DNA from: Williamsia muralis NBRC 105860
GTDB lineage: Bacteria; Actinomycetota; Actinomycetes; Mycobacteriales; Mycobacteriaceae
NCBI RefSeq assembly: GCF_001598915.1
Contig: NZ_BDAP01000005.1
Coordinates: 186,001-250,000, forward strand
DNA length: 64,000 nt
Reading direction: 5' to 3'
Every line of letters begins with the position of its first letter. Within the stretch, counting starts at the first letter, position 1. The notes under the pieces are model-generated. The model saw nothing but the letters and a program-made list of their open reading frames with translations. It ran no database searches and was not told the DNA's origin. Made by a program: the position numbers and the translations under genes. Positions 1-9,346 of this stretch are shown here, in pieces.

Positions 1-1
1 A

Positions 2-943
2 GGCACCGAGCCCGATCCGGGTTCCGCGCCGCCGCCGATAACGTCCAAACGGGACAGGATCTCGCGCGCCGAGGGATGGCGACGGCGGGGGCCGCTGCTC
101 CCGGCGTTGATATTCATGATCATCGTCACGCAGATCCCCTTCATCGTGACGCTGTACTACTCCACCCAGTCATGGAACCTGGTGCGCCCCGGGTCTCGGG
201 AGTTCAACTGGCTCAACAACTATGTCGATGTCTTCACCGACAGCCAGTTCCGGACGGTGGCACTCAACACGGTGATCCTCATCGTCGGGACCGTTGTCAT
301 CTCGGTTCTGCTCGGCTTGTTCTTCGCCATCCTCCTCGACCGCAAGTTCATCGGGCGCAGCATTGTCCGCACGTTACTGATCACCCCGTTCCTGGTCACC
401 CCGGTGGCCGCCGCGCTGCTGTGGAAGACGAGTCTGCTCTCCCCCACCAACGGACTGGTCAACTGGGCGCTGAGCCCATTCGGCCTCGGTGACGTCGACT
501 GGCTCAGCGAGTTCCCGCTCGCAAGCGTGATGGCCGAACTGGTCTGGCAGTGGACACCTTTCATGATGTTGCTGATCCTCGCCGGCCTGCAGTCGATGCC
601 GAAGGACATCCAGGAGGCCGCCCGCGTCGACGGCGCCACCAGCTTTCGGCTGTTCCGGGAACTGACCCTGCCTCACCTGCGCAGGTTCATCGAACTGGGA
701 TCTGTCCTCGGAGCCATCTACCTGGTCAACACCTTCGACGCCGTGTACATGATGACCTCCGGCGGTCCGGGTGTCGCCAGTTCGAACTTGCCCTTCTACA
801 TCTACCAGCGCGCGTTCCTCGGTTTCGATGTCGGACAGGCGGCCGCGATGGGCGTGGTCACCGTGGTCGCGACCATCATCCTGTCGAGCCTCGCCCTTCG
901 CCTGATCTTCAAGAGTTTCAGCGGGAAAGAGGAGGCAGCCTGA
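2..943 (+). CDS. Sugar/polyol ABC transporter permease (MalF/SmoF type), 5' end outside window
   Basis: This is an integral membrane permease of a binding-protein-dependent carbohydrate importer. The frame is open from base 2, before the first ATG at 107, and that upstream part encodes a basic stretch followed by the first membrane segment (LLPALIFMIIVTQIPFIV), so the true start lies left of the window. About six hydrophobic segments are visible. The cytoplasmic EAA loop that docks on the ATPase reads EAARVDGATSFRLFRELTLP. It overlaps the next permease gene by one base (TGATG). Similarity in wording to SmoF/MtlF permeases suggests a polyol such as mannitol or sorbitol, but the substrate is an inference because the binding protein is not in view. 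Confidence 0.9.
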   Translation, partial: GTEPDPGSAPPPITSKRDRISRAEGWRRRGPLLPALIFMIIVTQIPFIVTLYYSTQSWNLVRPGSREFNWLNNYVDVFTDSQFRTVALNTVILIVGTVVISVLLGLFFAILLDRKFIGRSIVRTLLITPFLVTPVAAALLWKTSLLSPTNGLVNWALSPFGLGDVDWLSEFPLASVMAELVWQWTPFMMLLILAGLQSMPKDIQEAARVDGATSFRLFRELTLPHLRRFIELGSVLGAIYLVNTFDAVYMMTSGGPGVASSNLPFYIYQRAFLGFDVGQAAAMGVVTVVATIILSSLALRLIFKSFSGKEEAA

Positions 944-1818
944 TGTCCACCGCAGTGAACAACACACCGGCACAAGCACATACCGACATCAAGGACATCA
1001 AGAAGCGGCGCAACCGAGGCGGGAGCCTGCTGACCGCCTTCACCTGGATCATCGCCATCGGGTTCTTCTTCCCTGTCGCCTGGATGGTGCTCACGGCGTT
1101 CAAGCAGGAGAGCGATGCGGCGACCAATCCCCCGACGTTCTTCTTCACCCCGACGCTCGACCAATTCAAGGCGGTCTTCGACGCGGGCGTCGGAACCGCG
1201 CTGCTGAACTCACTGTTCGTGACGACGGTGTCGACGATCATCGTTCTGCTGCTGGGCATCCCGGCCGCGTTTGCACTCTCGCTGCGTCCGGTGAAGAAGA
1301 CGAGCGATGCCCTGTTCTTCTTCATCAGCACCAAGATGCTGCCCGTGGTCGCCGTCATCATCCCTCTGTACGTCATCGTGGGCCAGATCGGGATGCTCGA
1401 CAACGTCTGGACACTCATCGTCCTGTACACCTCGATGAACCTGCCGATCGCGGTGTGGATGATGCGATCGTTCTTCCTGGAGGTACCCAGCGAACTGCTG
1501 GAGGCCGCCGAGATCGACGGTGCCAGTCTCTGGACCTCGGTTCGAGAGGTGATCCTTCCGCTGATCTCCCCTGGAATCGCGGCCACCGCACTGATCTGCG
1601 TCATCTTCTCGTGGAACGAGTTCTTCTTCGCGGTGAACATGACGGCCGTCAACGCTCAGACGATGCCGGTGGCCCTCACCGGGTTCATGTCAGGGCAGGG
1701 GCTCTTCTGGGCCCAGCTGTCCGCCGCCTCGGTGATCGCCGCTCTGCCGGTGGTCATCTGCGGCTGGATCGCTCAGAACAAACTCGTCCGCGGCCTCTCC
1801 TTCGGAGCCATCAAATGA
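943..1818 (+). CDS. Sugar/polyol ABC transporter permease (MalG/SmoG type)
   Basis: This is the second permease subunit (291 aa), pairing with the upstream permease and the ATPase downstream. The start is the ATG overlapping the previous stop (TGATG), with an AGAGGAGG ribosome site about 8 nt upstream. A charged N-terminus (DIKDIKKRRNRGG) precedes a membrane segment near residues 25-45. The EAA loop is LLEAAEIDGASLWTSVREVI with the usual LP after it. The segment STKMLPVVAVIIPLYVI is typical of MtlG/SmoG-like proteins. Length is normal for MalG-family permeases. The specific polyol is not determined. Confidence 0.9.
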   Translation: MSTAVNNTPAQAHTDIKDIKKRRNRGGSLLTAFTWIIAIGFFFPVAWMVLTAFKQESDAATNPPTFFFTPTLDQFKAVFDAGVGTALLNSLFVTTVSTIIVLLLGIPAAFALSLRPVKKTSDALFFFISTKMLPVVAVIIPLYVIVGQIGMLDNVWTLIVLYTSMNLPIAVWMMRSFFLEVPSELLEAAEIDGASLWTSVREVILPLISPGIAATALICVIFSWNEFFFAVNMTAVNAQTMPVALTGFMSGQGLFWAQLSAASVIAALPVVICGWIAQNKLVRGLSFGAIK

Positions 1819-1878
1819 GGTTCGGCAGAGCACATCATTCGGGCTCCGCCCGGGCCATCAAATAAACAGGAGCACACA

Positions 1879-2988
1879 ATGGCAACCATCAGCTACGAAA
1901 ACGCCTGCTGCGTCTACCCGGGCGCCGATTCACTGGCCGTCGACTCACTCAACCTCGACATCGAAGACGGCGAGTTCGTTGTTCTCGTCGGCCCCTCGGG
2001 TTCAGGTAAGTCCACCGCGCTGCGCATGCTCGCCGGTCTCGAGGAGATCGACAGCGGGGCAATCAAGATCGGCGGCAACAACATGGTCGGCGTGGCCCCC
2101 AAAGACCGTGACATCGCCATGGTCTTCCAGAACTATGCTCTCTACCCGAACAAGACAGTCGGCGAGAACATGGGCTTCGCGCTCAAGATGCGTGGTGTGG
2201 GGCTCGAGGAACGCAAGCGCAAGGTCGCCGAGGCCGCCAAGGTCCTCGATCTCACCGACTACCTCGACCGCAAGCCGGGCAAGCTGTCCGGCGGCCAACG
2301 CCAGCGGGTGGCGATGGGCCGGGCCATCGTCCGCGAACCTCAGGTGTTCTGCATGGACGAACCGCTGTCGAACCTCGACGCGAAGTTGCGTGTGCAAACC
2401 CGCACCCAGATCGCCGCGTTGCAGCGGCGTCTCGGCACCACCACCGTCTACGTCACCCACGATCAGGTGGAGGCCATGACCATGGGTGACCGCGTTGCGG
2501 TACTCAAAAACGGTGTGCTGCAGCAGTTCAGCACACCGACCGAGCTCTACGACCGACCGAAGAACGCATTTGTCGCCGGCTTCATCGGGTCGCCCGCGAT
2601 GAACCTGTTCACCGCGCCGGTACGCGACGGTGCAGTGACCGTCGCCGGGTCCAGGATCGACCTCGACGCGGACTCGACCACGTTGATCGAGAAGTCCGGT
2701 CTGCAGGAGGTCACGGTGGGCATCCGACCCGAAGAACTCTCCCTCGGCGACGGTGGCGACGGACTCGGTGTGACGGTGGCCCTCATGGAAGAACTGGGCA
2801 GCGAGACGTACGTGTACGCCACGCTCGACGACCCGCATGTCAGGAGTCTCGAGGGCGGACCGCTGACACTGGTGGCACGATCGGGCCAGCGGTCACCCGC
2901 GAAGCTGGGCGAAGCGGTCCGGCTGCGGCAGAACAGCGGAAAGGTGCACCTGTTCCATCCCGAGACCGGCGAGCGGATCAGCCTCTAG
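1879..2988 (+). CDS. ABC transporter ATP-binding protein (UgpC/MsmK/SmoK type)
   Basis: This is the cytoplasmic ATPase (369 aa) of the carbohydrate importer encoded just upstream. Walker A is GPSGSGKST at residues 38-46, the Q-loop is FQNYALYP at 83-90, the signature is LSGGQ at 136-140, Walker B is VFCMDEP at 156-162, and the switch histidine is H194 in VTHDQ. A C-terminal TOBE/OB regulatory region follows (about residues 230-369), as in MalK/UgpC proteins. It starts 60 bp after the second permease, with an AGGAG site before the ATG, and ends 17 bp from the convergent Mce-associated gene. The motifs make it an active ATPase. Substrate is shared with the permeases and is unknown. Confidence 0.93.
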   Translation: MATISYENACCVYPGADSLAVDSLNLDIEDGEFVVLVGPSGSGKSTALRMLAGLEEIDSGAIKIGGNNMVGVAPKDRDIAMVFQNYALYPNKTVGENMGFALKMRGVGLEERKRKVAEAAKVLDLTDYLDRKPGKLSGGQRQRVAMGRAIVREPQVFCMDEPLSNLDAKLRVQTRTQIAALQRRLGTTTVYVTHDQVEAMTMGDRVAVLKNGVLQQFSTPTELYDRPKNAFVAGFIGSPAMNLFTAPVRDGAVTVAGSRIDLDADSTTLIEKSGLQEVTVGIRPEELSLGDGGDGLGVTVALMEELGSETYVYATLDDPHVRSLEGGPLTLVARSGQRSPAKLGEAVRLRQNSGKVHLFHPETGERISL

Positions 2989-3005
2989 CGCTGGACGATC
3001 GGCGG

Positions 3006-3839
3006 TCAGCCGGCCGGCGCCGGGGTCACCGGCGCCGGCTCCACCGGTGCATTCGGCACGACCGAAGCGTTCGGATCCGCGGGGGCATTGGGATCAACCG
3101 GTGCTCCTGAATCCGCCGATCCCGCACCTGAGCTGGACGGACCCGGATCCATCTGGGACACCAGCCATTTACCGTCGTGCTTCTCCAACGTCAGACGGAA
3201 CATGCCGACGTTGGTCACCGGTGTGGTGGCAACGCTGCTGGTTCCGGTGATCTCGGCGATGATCAGGGTGGTCGCCGAATCCCCTTCGGCCGACACCACA
3301 CCCGACGACCAGATCGACGGCGTGATCTTCAACTGCATCTGCGTGATGTCGGCCTGGGTCTTCTCCCGCTCCTTGAGCAGGTTGTCCCTGAACTGACCGG
3401 TGGTCAGCGGTGACATCGTGTCGACGTACTCGCCCGCGGTGGTGGTGTTCATGGAGTTGAGCAACTGGGTGACGAAGTAGTCGGAGGCCTGTTTGGCATC
3501 TTCGGCCGCAGTGATCTTGTCCTGGTCGGATTTCCACTTCAGCCCGAAGAACACCGTCACCGCGATCAGTGCGATCAGCAACGCTCCAGCTGCCACCTTG
3601 CCGATTGCCGAGACACTGATGGTTATCTGTCTGGCCTGCTTGGTGTCCGCTCCGGGCGACGCCGCGGCGGAGGCGGCAGGACTCTTCGCGGACGACGTGG
3701 CCGATCCCGATGTTCCTGCGGTGGACTCGGCGACAACCGGCTTCGCCCGCCGGGACTTGCCCGACGGAACCTTCTTCGCCGACGGTTGGTCGGCGTCATC
3801 GCCGACGCCGGCGGGCGTTGATACATCTTTGTCTGCCAT
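3006..3839 (-). CDS. Mce-associated membrane protein
   Basis: This is a single-pass membrane protein (277 aa) at the 3' end of the mce operon. It has a cytoplasmic Ser/Ala/Lys-rich N-terminus (1-72), one membrane segment at about 78-100, an exported domain of about 140 residues, and a proline-rich tail (PNAPADPNAS, PNAPVEPAPV) after residue 235. This is the architecture of Mce-associated (Mam/Omam) proteins, which in mycobacteria stabilise Mce lipid transporters (family knowledge). It begins 73 bp after mceF on the same strand. The repeated PNAP/PNAS tail could be a wall-spanning or low-complexity linker (inference). Confidence 0.82.
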   Translation of the reverse strand: MADKDVSTPAGVGDDADQPSAKKVPSGKSRRAKPVVAESTAGTSGSATSSAKSPAASAAASPGADTKQARQITISVSAIGKVAAGALLIALIAVTVFFGLKWKSDQDKITAAEDAKQASDYFVTQLLNSMNTTTAGEYVDTMSPLTTGQFRDNLLKEREKTQADITQMQLKITPSIWSSGVVSAEGDSATTLIIAEITGTSSVATTPVTNVGMFRLTLEKHDGKWLVSQMDPGPSSSGAGSADSGAPVDPNAPADPNASVVPNAPVEPAPVTPAPAG

Positions 3840-3912
3840 AACGGCGTTTCTACCTCACAACAGGTCTCGAGAACGGTGACGGCATCTGCCGGGACCGTGA
3901 AGCGGTCGGCTG

Positions 3913-5070
3913 TCAGCCCAGCGGAGCGGTGCGCGCGTTGGGGTCCATGTTGGGCGGAGGGCCGGCGGTGTCGTCGCCCGGCGGCCGTGGTGCGTTCGCG
4001 GCTCCCCTGATCTGCTGAGTCGGATCTTCGGTGACACAGTACATATTCACCGGAACCGAGCTCTCCAGGATCTGGGTGGGCCGCTGCGGCATCGTCGGGT
4101 ACTCGCAGTACGGCCGCGGATAGATCGAGCCGAACGCCCACCACGCTCCATCGTGGAACATCGCCTGCGCGGTGGTGGCACCATCACGGATCGACGGGAG
4201 CAGGTTCACCATCGCGGGAGCACGGAGCGCACCTTGCTGGGCGATGTCGAGGAACTGTTTCAGGACATCGGTCAGCGGGTCCTGCAGTTGATTGAGCGAG
4301 CCCGCCAGGGTGGTCAGCCGCGCCGGCCCGCTACCGAGGAACGTACGCAGTTCCTCGTCAGAGGCCACGAGAGCGTCGATCAATCCGCTCATCCCGCCGG
4401 TGAGCCGGCCGAGATCAGGCTGAACGTCTGCTGTCGTCTCCAGGATGGTGCCGGTGTTCTGGATCAGCGTCACCGTCTCGGGCAACACTCGGTACAGGTC
4501 GGCGAAGATCACACCACCGCTGTTGAACAAGGCGCGGAGCTGGTTCTTGCCACCGGCGTCGAGTGCGATGTCGAGTTCGTCGATCGTGGTCTTCAGTTTG
4601 ACCGGATCGATCTGTTTGACCACTCCGACCGTCGACTCGAGCAATTTCGGGAACGCAACCGTCGACGAGGTCTGGACCGACGAGATCTTGTCGCCGTTCG
4701 AGAAGTACGGGCCGTCCGAGGTGGGTGGCTGAAAGTCGACGTACTGCTCACCGACCGCGGAGAGTCCGAGAGCCTTGACCTCGGAATCGGTGTTGATCTG
4801 ATATTTGCTGTCGATCGTGACCTTGACCTCGACAGACGCCGGGGTGACCCGAACGGTGTCCACCTCGCCGATCCGCGAGCCCCGGAGCGTGACCTCGGAA
4901 GTCTCCTGGACACCGCCTGAGTTCGCGAATTCGACTGTGAGCGTGTAACTGTCGTCGAACGGACGCCAGCGGAGGACGCCCAGTGTGAGATAGCCGAACC
5001 CGATCAGCATCACCAGGATCAATGCGAGGTTGGACAGCAGGATCCGGTGATTACGGAGGAATGTCATCAT
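3913..5070 (-). CDS. mceF: MCE family protein MceF
   Basis: This is the last of the six Mce subunits. Mce proteins form a hexameric periplasmic tunnel that carries lipids to the YrbE permease (family knowledge). A short N-terminal membrane anchor (residues 8-30) is followed by the MCE domain starting YTLTVEFANSGGV, with the ..SEVTLRGSRIGEVDTVRV core, then a helical region and a proline-rich C-terminus. I chose the ATG near 5070, which has a GAGGGG site just upstream; a GTG at 5085 would overlap mceE by 8 nt and is the alternative. It is the sixth MCE gene in standard order. Confidence 0.9.
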   Translation of the reverse strand: MMTFLRNHRILLSNLALILVMLIGFGYLTLGVLRWRPFDDSYTLTVEFANSGGVQETSEVTLRGSRIGEVDTVRVTPASVEVKVTIDSKYQINTDSEVKALGLSAVGEQYVDFQPPTSDGPYFSNGDKISSVQTSSTVAFPKLLESTVGVVKQIDPVKLKTTIDELDIALDAGGKNQLRALFNSGGVIFADLYRVLPETVTLIQNTGTILETTADVQPDLGRLTGGMSGLIDALVASDEELRTFLGSGPARLTTLAGSLNQLQDPLTDVLKQFLDIAQQGALRAPAMVNLLPSIRDGATTAQAMFHDGAWWAFGSIYPRPYCEYPTMPQRPTQILESSVPVNMYCVTEDPTQQIRGAANAPRPPGDDTAGPPPNMDPNARTAPLG

Positions 5071-5077
5071 CGTCCCC

Positions 5078-6193
5078 TCACCCACAACATCCGCGGGTTC
5101 CGGTGAGCCGGGCGAGGACTCGGGTGAGCGTCTGGTTCAAGCTGTTGACACCCTGATTGAAATCTTCCATCTCCGGTAGCCGGCTACCCGAATCGAACCC
5201 GAATCCTGGTGACAGATACCAGAGCCTGGCACTCACCGTGGCCGCCGTGCCGGGGGTGGCATCAACCCACTTCGGGGTCAGGACACGTAGTTTGTCGGCC
5301 AACGGACCGAGTTCTCCGACGGCTTCGCCCAGGGCATCGATGTCCACCAGCAGGTTGTTGGTCATCTCCACCGCATTCTCTGTCTGGGTGTCGAGGAAAT
5401 CGTTCAGCGCATCGGTGACCGTACTGGTCTTGTCCAGCGTGGTGACCAGGGCCGGGATCTGACCGTTGACCACGTCCAGTGCAGGACCGACCGTGTTGAT
5501 GGAAGCGACCAGCTGTTCCCGCCCGTTCGACAGGTCCTCGGCGAGTCCGTTGAACGATTCGAGCGCAGTGTCGAACTCGACGGTGTTCTGGGCGAGGCGG
5601 CTGATGCCTGTGGTCATGCCATCGATCAGGCCGGTCAGCTCGGGAGCCTTGCCGCCGAGCGCGTCCGACAACTCGTTGATGATCTCGGTCAGGTTCTTGA
5701 TGGAGCCACCGTCGACGAATGCGGTCGCGGTGACCAGCAGATCCTCCACGGTTGCCGCCTCGGACGTCTCGCCTGTCAGCTCGTCCCCGGGCGCCATGGT
5801 CCCTTGGGCGTCATCACCTTCCGGGGGCTTCAACGCGACGAACACGTCACCGAGAGGTGTGCCCTGACGGAGTTCGGCCCCGGTGCCCACCGGCAGCTTG
5901 ATGTCCTTGCGGATCTTCATCGTGACGTCGGCCGCGTAGTTGTTCGCCGAGATCGATTCCACCAGCCCGATGTCGTTGCCGTTGAGTTTCACCTTGGCCT
6001 GCGACGGCAGGTTCAGCGCGTTGCCGAACGAACCCTTGATCTCGTAACCGTCACCGACTCCTCCCGGCGCCGGCAGCGGGATCTGGTCGATCGTCAGGCC
6101 GGGGATGGAGCCGCAACCCGACAGCAACATCGTTGCCGCCAGGCCCGCCACGACTGCCCCCCGGGCCTGCATCACCGATCGTCTGCGTGTCAT
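5078..6193 (-). CDS. mceE: MCE family lipoprotein MceE (LprK type)
   Basis: This is the lipoprotein subunit of the Mce lipid transporter (371 aa). The signal peptide MTRRRSVMQARGAVVAGLAA runs into a good lipobox LLSGC with the lipid-modified Cys near residue 27. The MCE domain follows (about 45-130: YEIKGSFGNALNLPSQAKVK, GNDIGLVESI), then long helices rich in Leu/Ile/Asn. The ATG overlaps the mceD stop by 4 nt (ATGA). MceE is normally the one lipoprotein of an mce operon; here its neighbour MceD also has a lipobox-like sequence. Confidence 0.92.
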   Translation of the reverse strand: MTRRRSVMQARGAVVAGLAATMLLSGCGSIPGLTIDQIPLPAPGGVGDGYEIKGSFGNALNLPSQAKVKLNGNDIGLVESISANNYAADVTMKIRKDIKLPVGTGAELRQGTPLGDVFVALKPPEGDDAQGTMAPGDELTGETSEAATVEDLLVTATAFVDGGSIKNLTEIINELSDALGGKAPELTGLIDGMTTGISRLAQNTVEFDTALESFNGLAEDLSNGREQLVASINTVGPALDVVNGQIPALVTTLDKTSTVTDALNDFLDTQTENAVEMTNNLLVDIDALGEAVGELGPLADKLRVLTPKWVDATPGTAATVSARLWYLSPGFGFDSGSRLPEMEDFNQGVNSLNQTLTRVLARLTGTRGCCG

Positions 6194-7317
6194 TTTGTCA
6201 TCTCCACCAGCGCCGAGAACACACCCAGATCGGGGCCGAAATCTTTCAATTTGCCGGTCCGGCAGCCATTTTCCTGCAAGTTGATGGCCTCACAGAAGGT
6301 CGACAGCAGTTCGGTGTCGAGCAACGACTTGTCGATCAGCAACTGGGCGCGCCACGCTCTCTGCTCCACGGACACCGAGTTGGCCAGATTGTCGAAGGCC
6401 AACGGCGCGACATCGATCGTGTCGACCAGCTGACGCGAGTAATCACTGAGATTGCTGATCAGTGCGGCCAACCGGCCCATCGAACTGTCGACGACATTGA
6501 CGTTCCCTTCGAGGAACGTGGCGGTGTTGTTCAATGTCTGGTTCAGCGCCTGCATGGTTGCCTGCAGACCCGGCGACTGGTCACCCAGCATCTGCGAGAC
6601 CTGGGTGATCGCCGACGAGAACGCCGTCATCTTCGGATAGTTGTCCACCAGCGCCGTGGTCAGAATCGAGATCTTCTTGATCATCTCGACGAGTGCATCT
6701 CCGTTGTCGACGCCGACCTGCGCGACCTTGTTGAGTTCTTCCAGCGCAACGGCCATCCGTTCGCCGTTGCCGCCGAAGATCCCCGACGAGATCGTCAGCA
6801 TGTCACCGAGCGGCCCACTGCCATCCGGGTCTGCCTTGAACTCCTCCACGAGGTTGTCCACGGTGTCGAAGAGCTCCCCGATCTCCACCGGGCTCTTCGC
6901 ATTGGCCACGGTGTCACCGTCTTCGAGCTTCGCACCTTCGGTGTAGGTGGGCGACAACTCGATGTGACGGGTGGTCACCAACGAGGTGTTGATGATCGCG
7001 GCGGTGGCGTCTGCCGGGATGGGTACCGACTTGTCGACGGTGAATTCCACCTTGACCCGGTCACCCTGAGGCGTGATCGACAGGACCCGACCCACGGGCA
7101 TGCCCAACACATCCACGTCGTTGTCGTTGTAAAGCCCTGCCACACTGTCGAAGTAGGCAGTCAGCTTGATCGACTCGCCCGCTGCGTGGCGCCATTCGGC
7201 GGGAATCAGCGTGCATCCGGTGCCGAGGAGTGCGGTGGTGATCAGCAGCGCTGTCATCACCATCGAGCGGCGTACCGTGCTCGCGCCTCGGCGCGAGACA
7301 TGCTTGGTGCTCAACAT
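6190..7317 (-). CDS. mceD: MCE family protein MceD with lipoprotein-like signal
   Basis: This is the fourth Mce subunit (375 aa). The start chosen is ATG 7317, which overlaps the mceC stop by 7 nt and has a GAGGGTGG site upstream; an earlier start at 7368 would overlap by 58 nt. The N-terminus is a signal peptide with twin Arg pairs, then a hydrophobic core and LLGTGC with Cys35, a relaxed lipobox (Gly at -3). The MCE domain begins about residue 43 (IKLTAYFDSVAGLYNDNDVD, LGMPVGRVLSI). Operon order gives it the D position, where a lipid anchor is unusual, so lipidation is an inference. Confidence 0.88.
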   Translation of the reverse strand: MLSTKHVSRRGASTVRRSMVMTALLITTALLGTGCTLIPAEWRHAAGESIKLTAYFDSVAGLYNDNDVDVLGMPVGRVLSITPQGDRVKVEFTVDKSVPIPADATAAIINTSLVTTRHIELSPTYTEGAKLEDGDTVANAKSPVEIGELFDTVDNLVEEFKADPDGSGPLGDMLTISSGIFGGNGERMAVALEELNKVAQVGVDNGDALVEMIKKISILTTALVDNYPKMTAFSSAITQVSQMLGDQSPGLQATMQALNQTLNNTATFLEGNVNVVDSSMGRLAALISNLSDYSRQLVDTIDVAPLAFDNLANSVSVEQRAWRAQLLIDKSLLDTELLSTFCEAINLQENGCRTGKLKDFGPDLGVFSALVEMTK

Positions 7318-8330
7318 CCGTCGACCACCCTCGCTGCGCAGAGCCAGTTGTCGGGGAAGATGCCCCACGGGAGGTAACCCATTGCGTACGGGCCGGATCC
7401 GGTGGTGTTGGCGATCGCCCGGACGGTGAGCGGCAGGACCTCGAGCATGTGACGGAGGTTGTCGCGGTTCTTTTCCATACCCTCGGAGATCGTGTTGAGG
7501 TTGGCGATCAGGGGCGCGAACTGATTGTTGTTCTCCGCGCCCATAGCCGACATCTGGTTCGACAGGTCCGCGACGCCATCGAGCATCTTGATCACCAATT
7601 GCTGCCGGGTGGCGATCTTCTGAGCCAGCAGCTGGCCCTGACCGACGATCACCGACAGTTGATACTGGCTGCTGTTGACGATCTCGGTGACGGAGTTGGT
7701 GTCCTTGATGAGCAGGTTGATCTGATCACTGCGGTTGCTGATCACCCTGGACATCTCGGTCAGGGAATCCAACGTGGTGCGGGTGATCCCCGGCGCGCCG
7801 GCCAACTGTTTGTTCAGCGCATCCACACTGTCGCTGAGGCTTTCAGCGTTCACCCCCGACAGGATCGGGGTCCCCCGCTCGATGGTTTCCTGCAGGTCGT
7901 ACGGCACCTGGGTGCGGGCGATCCTCGAGCCGCTGAGACGAGCAGTCGATTCACCGACCTTGATGTCGACGTAACGCTGACCGAGCAGCGTCGAGAGCTT
8001 GATCTCGGCGGAACCGTCGGACATCACTTCGACGTCCTTCTGCACCTCCATGGCAACCGCGACGTGATCACCGGCCAAGGTGGTCTTCGAGACCTCCCCC
8101 ACGTCGATGCCGGCGACGCGGACCTTGTCACCGGGGCGGATACCGCCGGCCTGGGAAAAGTCGGCGGTGTACTCCCGCTTACCGATTCCGGACTCCGAGA
8201 TCGCGAACGTGGACACCACGATCAGGACCAGCACCACCGACCCGATTGCTCCGAGCCAGAAATATCGATGCTCGGACCAGCTGCGGCGCAGAATGTTCGG
8301 CTTCACAGCATGTGCCTCCCCGGGGCTCAT
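7311..8330 (-). CDS. mceC: MCE family protein MceC
   Basis: This is the third Mce subunit. The ATG at 8330 overlaps the mceB stop by 4 nt (ATGA), which I prefer to a GTG two codons upstream. A membrane anchor lies near residues 22-45 (FWLGAIGSVVLVLIVVSTF). The MCE domain follows with ADFSQAGGIRPGDKVRVAGI and DVGEVSKTTLAGDHVAVAM, then a long helical domain and an exported C-terminus. It is part of the translationally coupled mceA-F run and is expected to sit in the cell envelope as one ring of the lipid tunnel. Confidence 0.92.
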   Translation of the reverse strand: MSPGEAHAVKPNILRRSWSEHRYFWLGAIGSVVLVLIVVSTFAISESGIGKREYTADFSQAGGIRPGDKVRVAGIDVGEVSKTTLAGDHVAVAMEVQKDVEVMSDGSAEIKLSTLLGQRYVDIKVGESTARLSGSRIARTQVPYDLQETIERGTPILSGVNAESLSDSVDALNKQLAGAPGITRTTLDSLTEMSRVISNRSDQINLLIKDTNSVTEIVNSSQYQLSVIVGQGQLLAQKIATRQQLVIKMLDGVADLSNQMSAMGAENNNQFAPLIANLNTISEGMEKNRDNLRHMLEVLPLTVRAIANTTGSGPYAMGYLPWGIFPDNWLCAARVVDGC

Positions 8331-9346
8331 CGGCACACCACCGAGTGCTGGGTGCCGCCGATCTGGCTGATCAACCCCGGTGGGAAGAGAACACCACCGA
8401 TTGATACGTCCAGTTCGCAGGCGTAGATGTTCAGGTAGGCGCCCTGTCCCATCACCATGGGAAAGTGCACCAGGAACAGCGGCAGATCGATTGCCAGCTG
8501 ATCGAGTTTGGACCCGATGCCGATCATGCGGCCGGTTGTGTCCCGCAAGCTCTGCCCGAGTTGCTCGGCATCAGGACGAATCCGGCCGAGCAGCCCACCG
8601 AGGCGGCTCGTCGCGTCACCGATGCTGTCGACCGAAGCACCCAGCGACGTCGAGTTGCCGTTCAGCCCCTCGATCAATCCGGCGAGGTTCTTCACCAGTA
8701 CCTGCATCTGATCGCCCTGCGAGCTGAGGTCTCCCATCACCGCACTCAGATTGGTGATGAGGGCTCCGATGACCTGATCTCGATTTCCGAAGTCTGCGGC
8801 CAGCTTTCCGATCTGCTCGATCGTGTAGCTGAGCGATACCTGGTTGCCTTGGAAGGTCTGCACAAGACTCTCCGACAGCTGGTTGACCTGCTCGGGTTCG
8901 AGAGTGTCGAACACCGGCTGGAAGCCCGCGAGCAACGCCGAGACGTCAAACGAATCCTGTGACGGTTCTTCGAGAGTGGACCCCGGCTTGAGCTTCTTCT
9001 GTTCTGCGCCTTCGACGAGGTCGAGTCCCAGGTAGCGCTGTCCGATCAGGTTCTGGTAGCGGATCGACGCCTGCGTGTTGGAGAAGATGGTCTGGTCGGT
9101 CTGCAGGTCAAACGTCACCTTGGCCCGGTTGCGATCGAGGGCTATGTCCGAGACCCGGCCGACCCGGACCCCGGCCATCCGCACGTCGTCACCCGGGTGC
9201 AGGCCCGAGGCGTCGCTGAAATAGGCGGTGTACCCGTTGGTCTGACCCGGCACGGCTCGCTCCAGCGTCGACCAGATCGTGTACGTGAGCAGCAGCGCCA
9301 GCACGGCGAACAGGCTGAACCCGATGAGAGGCTTGCGGTAACCCAT
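8327..9346 (-). CDS. mceB: MCE family protein MceB
   Basis: This is the second Mce subunit (339 aa). The N-terminal anchor is residues 8-26 (LIGFSLFAVLALLLTYTIW). The MCE domain follows: YTAYFSDASGLHPGDDVRMA, then GVRVGRVSDIALDRNRAKVTF. After it come heptad-like helices (IEQIGKLAADFGNRDQVIGA) and a short C-terminal exported segment with two Cys. Its ATG overlaps the mceA stop by one base (TGATG), implying coupled translation. Substrate of this mce system is not evident from neighbours. Confidence 0.92.
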   Translation of the reverse strand: MGYRKPLIGFSLFAVLALLLTYTIWSTLERAVPGQTNGYTAYFSDASGLHPGDDVRMAGVRVGRVSDIALDRNRAKVTFDLQTDQTIFSNTQASIRYQNLIGQRYLGLDLVEGAEQKKLKPGSTLEEPSQDSFDVSALLAGFQPVFDTLEPEQVNQLSESLVQTFQGNQVSLSYTIEQIGKLAADFGNRDQVIGALITNLSAVMGDLSSQGDQMQVLVKNLAGLIEGLNGNSTSLGASVDSIGDATSRLGGLLGRIRPDAEQLGQSLRDTTGRMIGIGSKLDQLAIDLPLFLVHFPMVMGQGAYLNIYACELDVSIGGVLFPPGLISQIGGTQHSVVCR

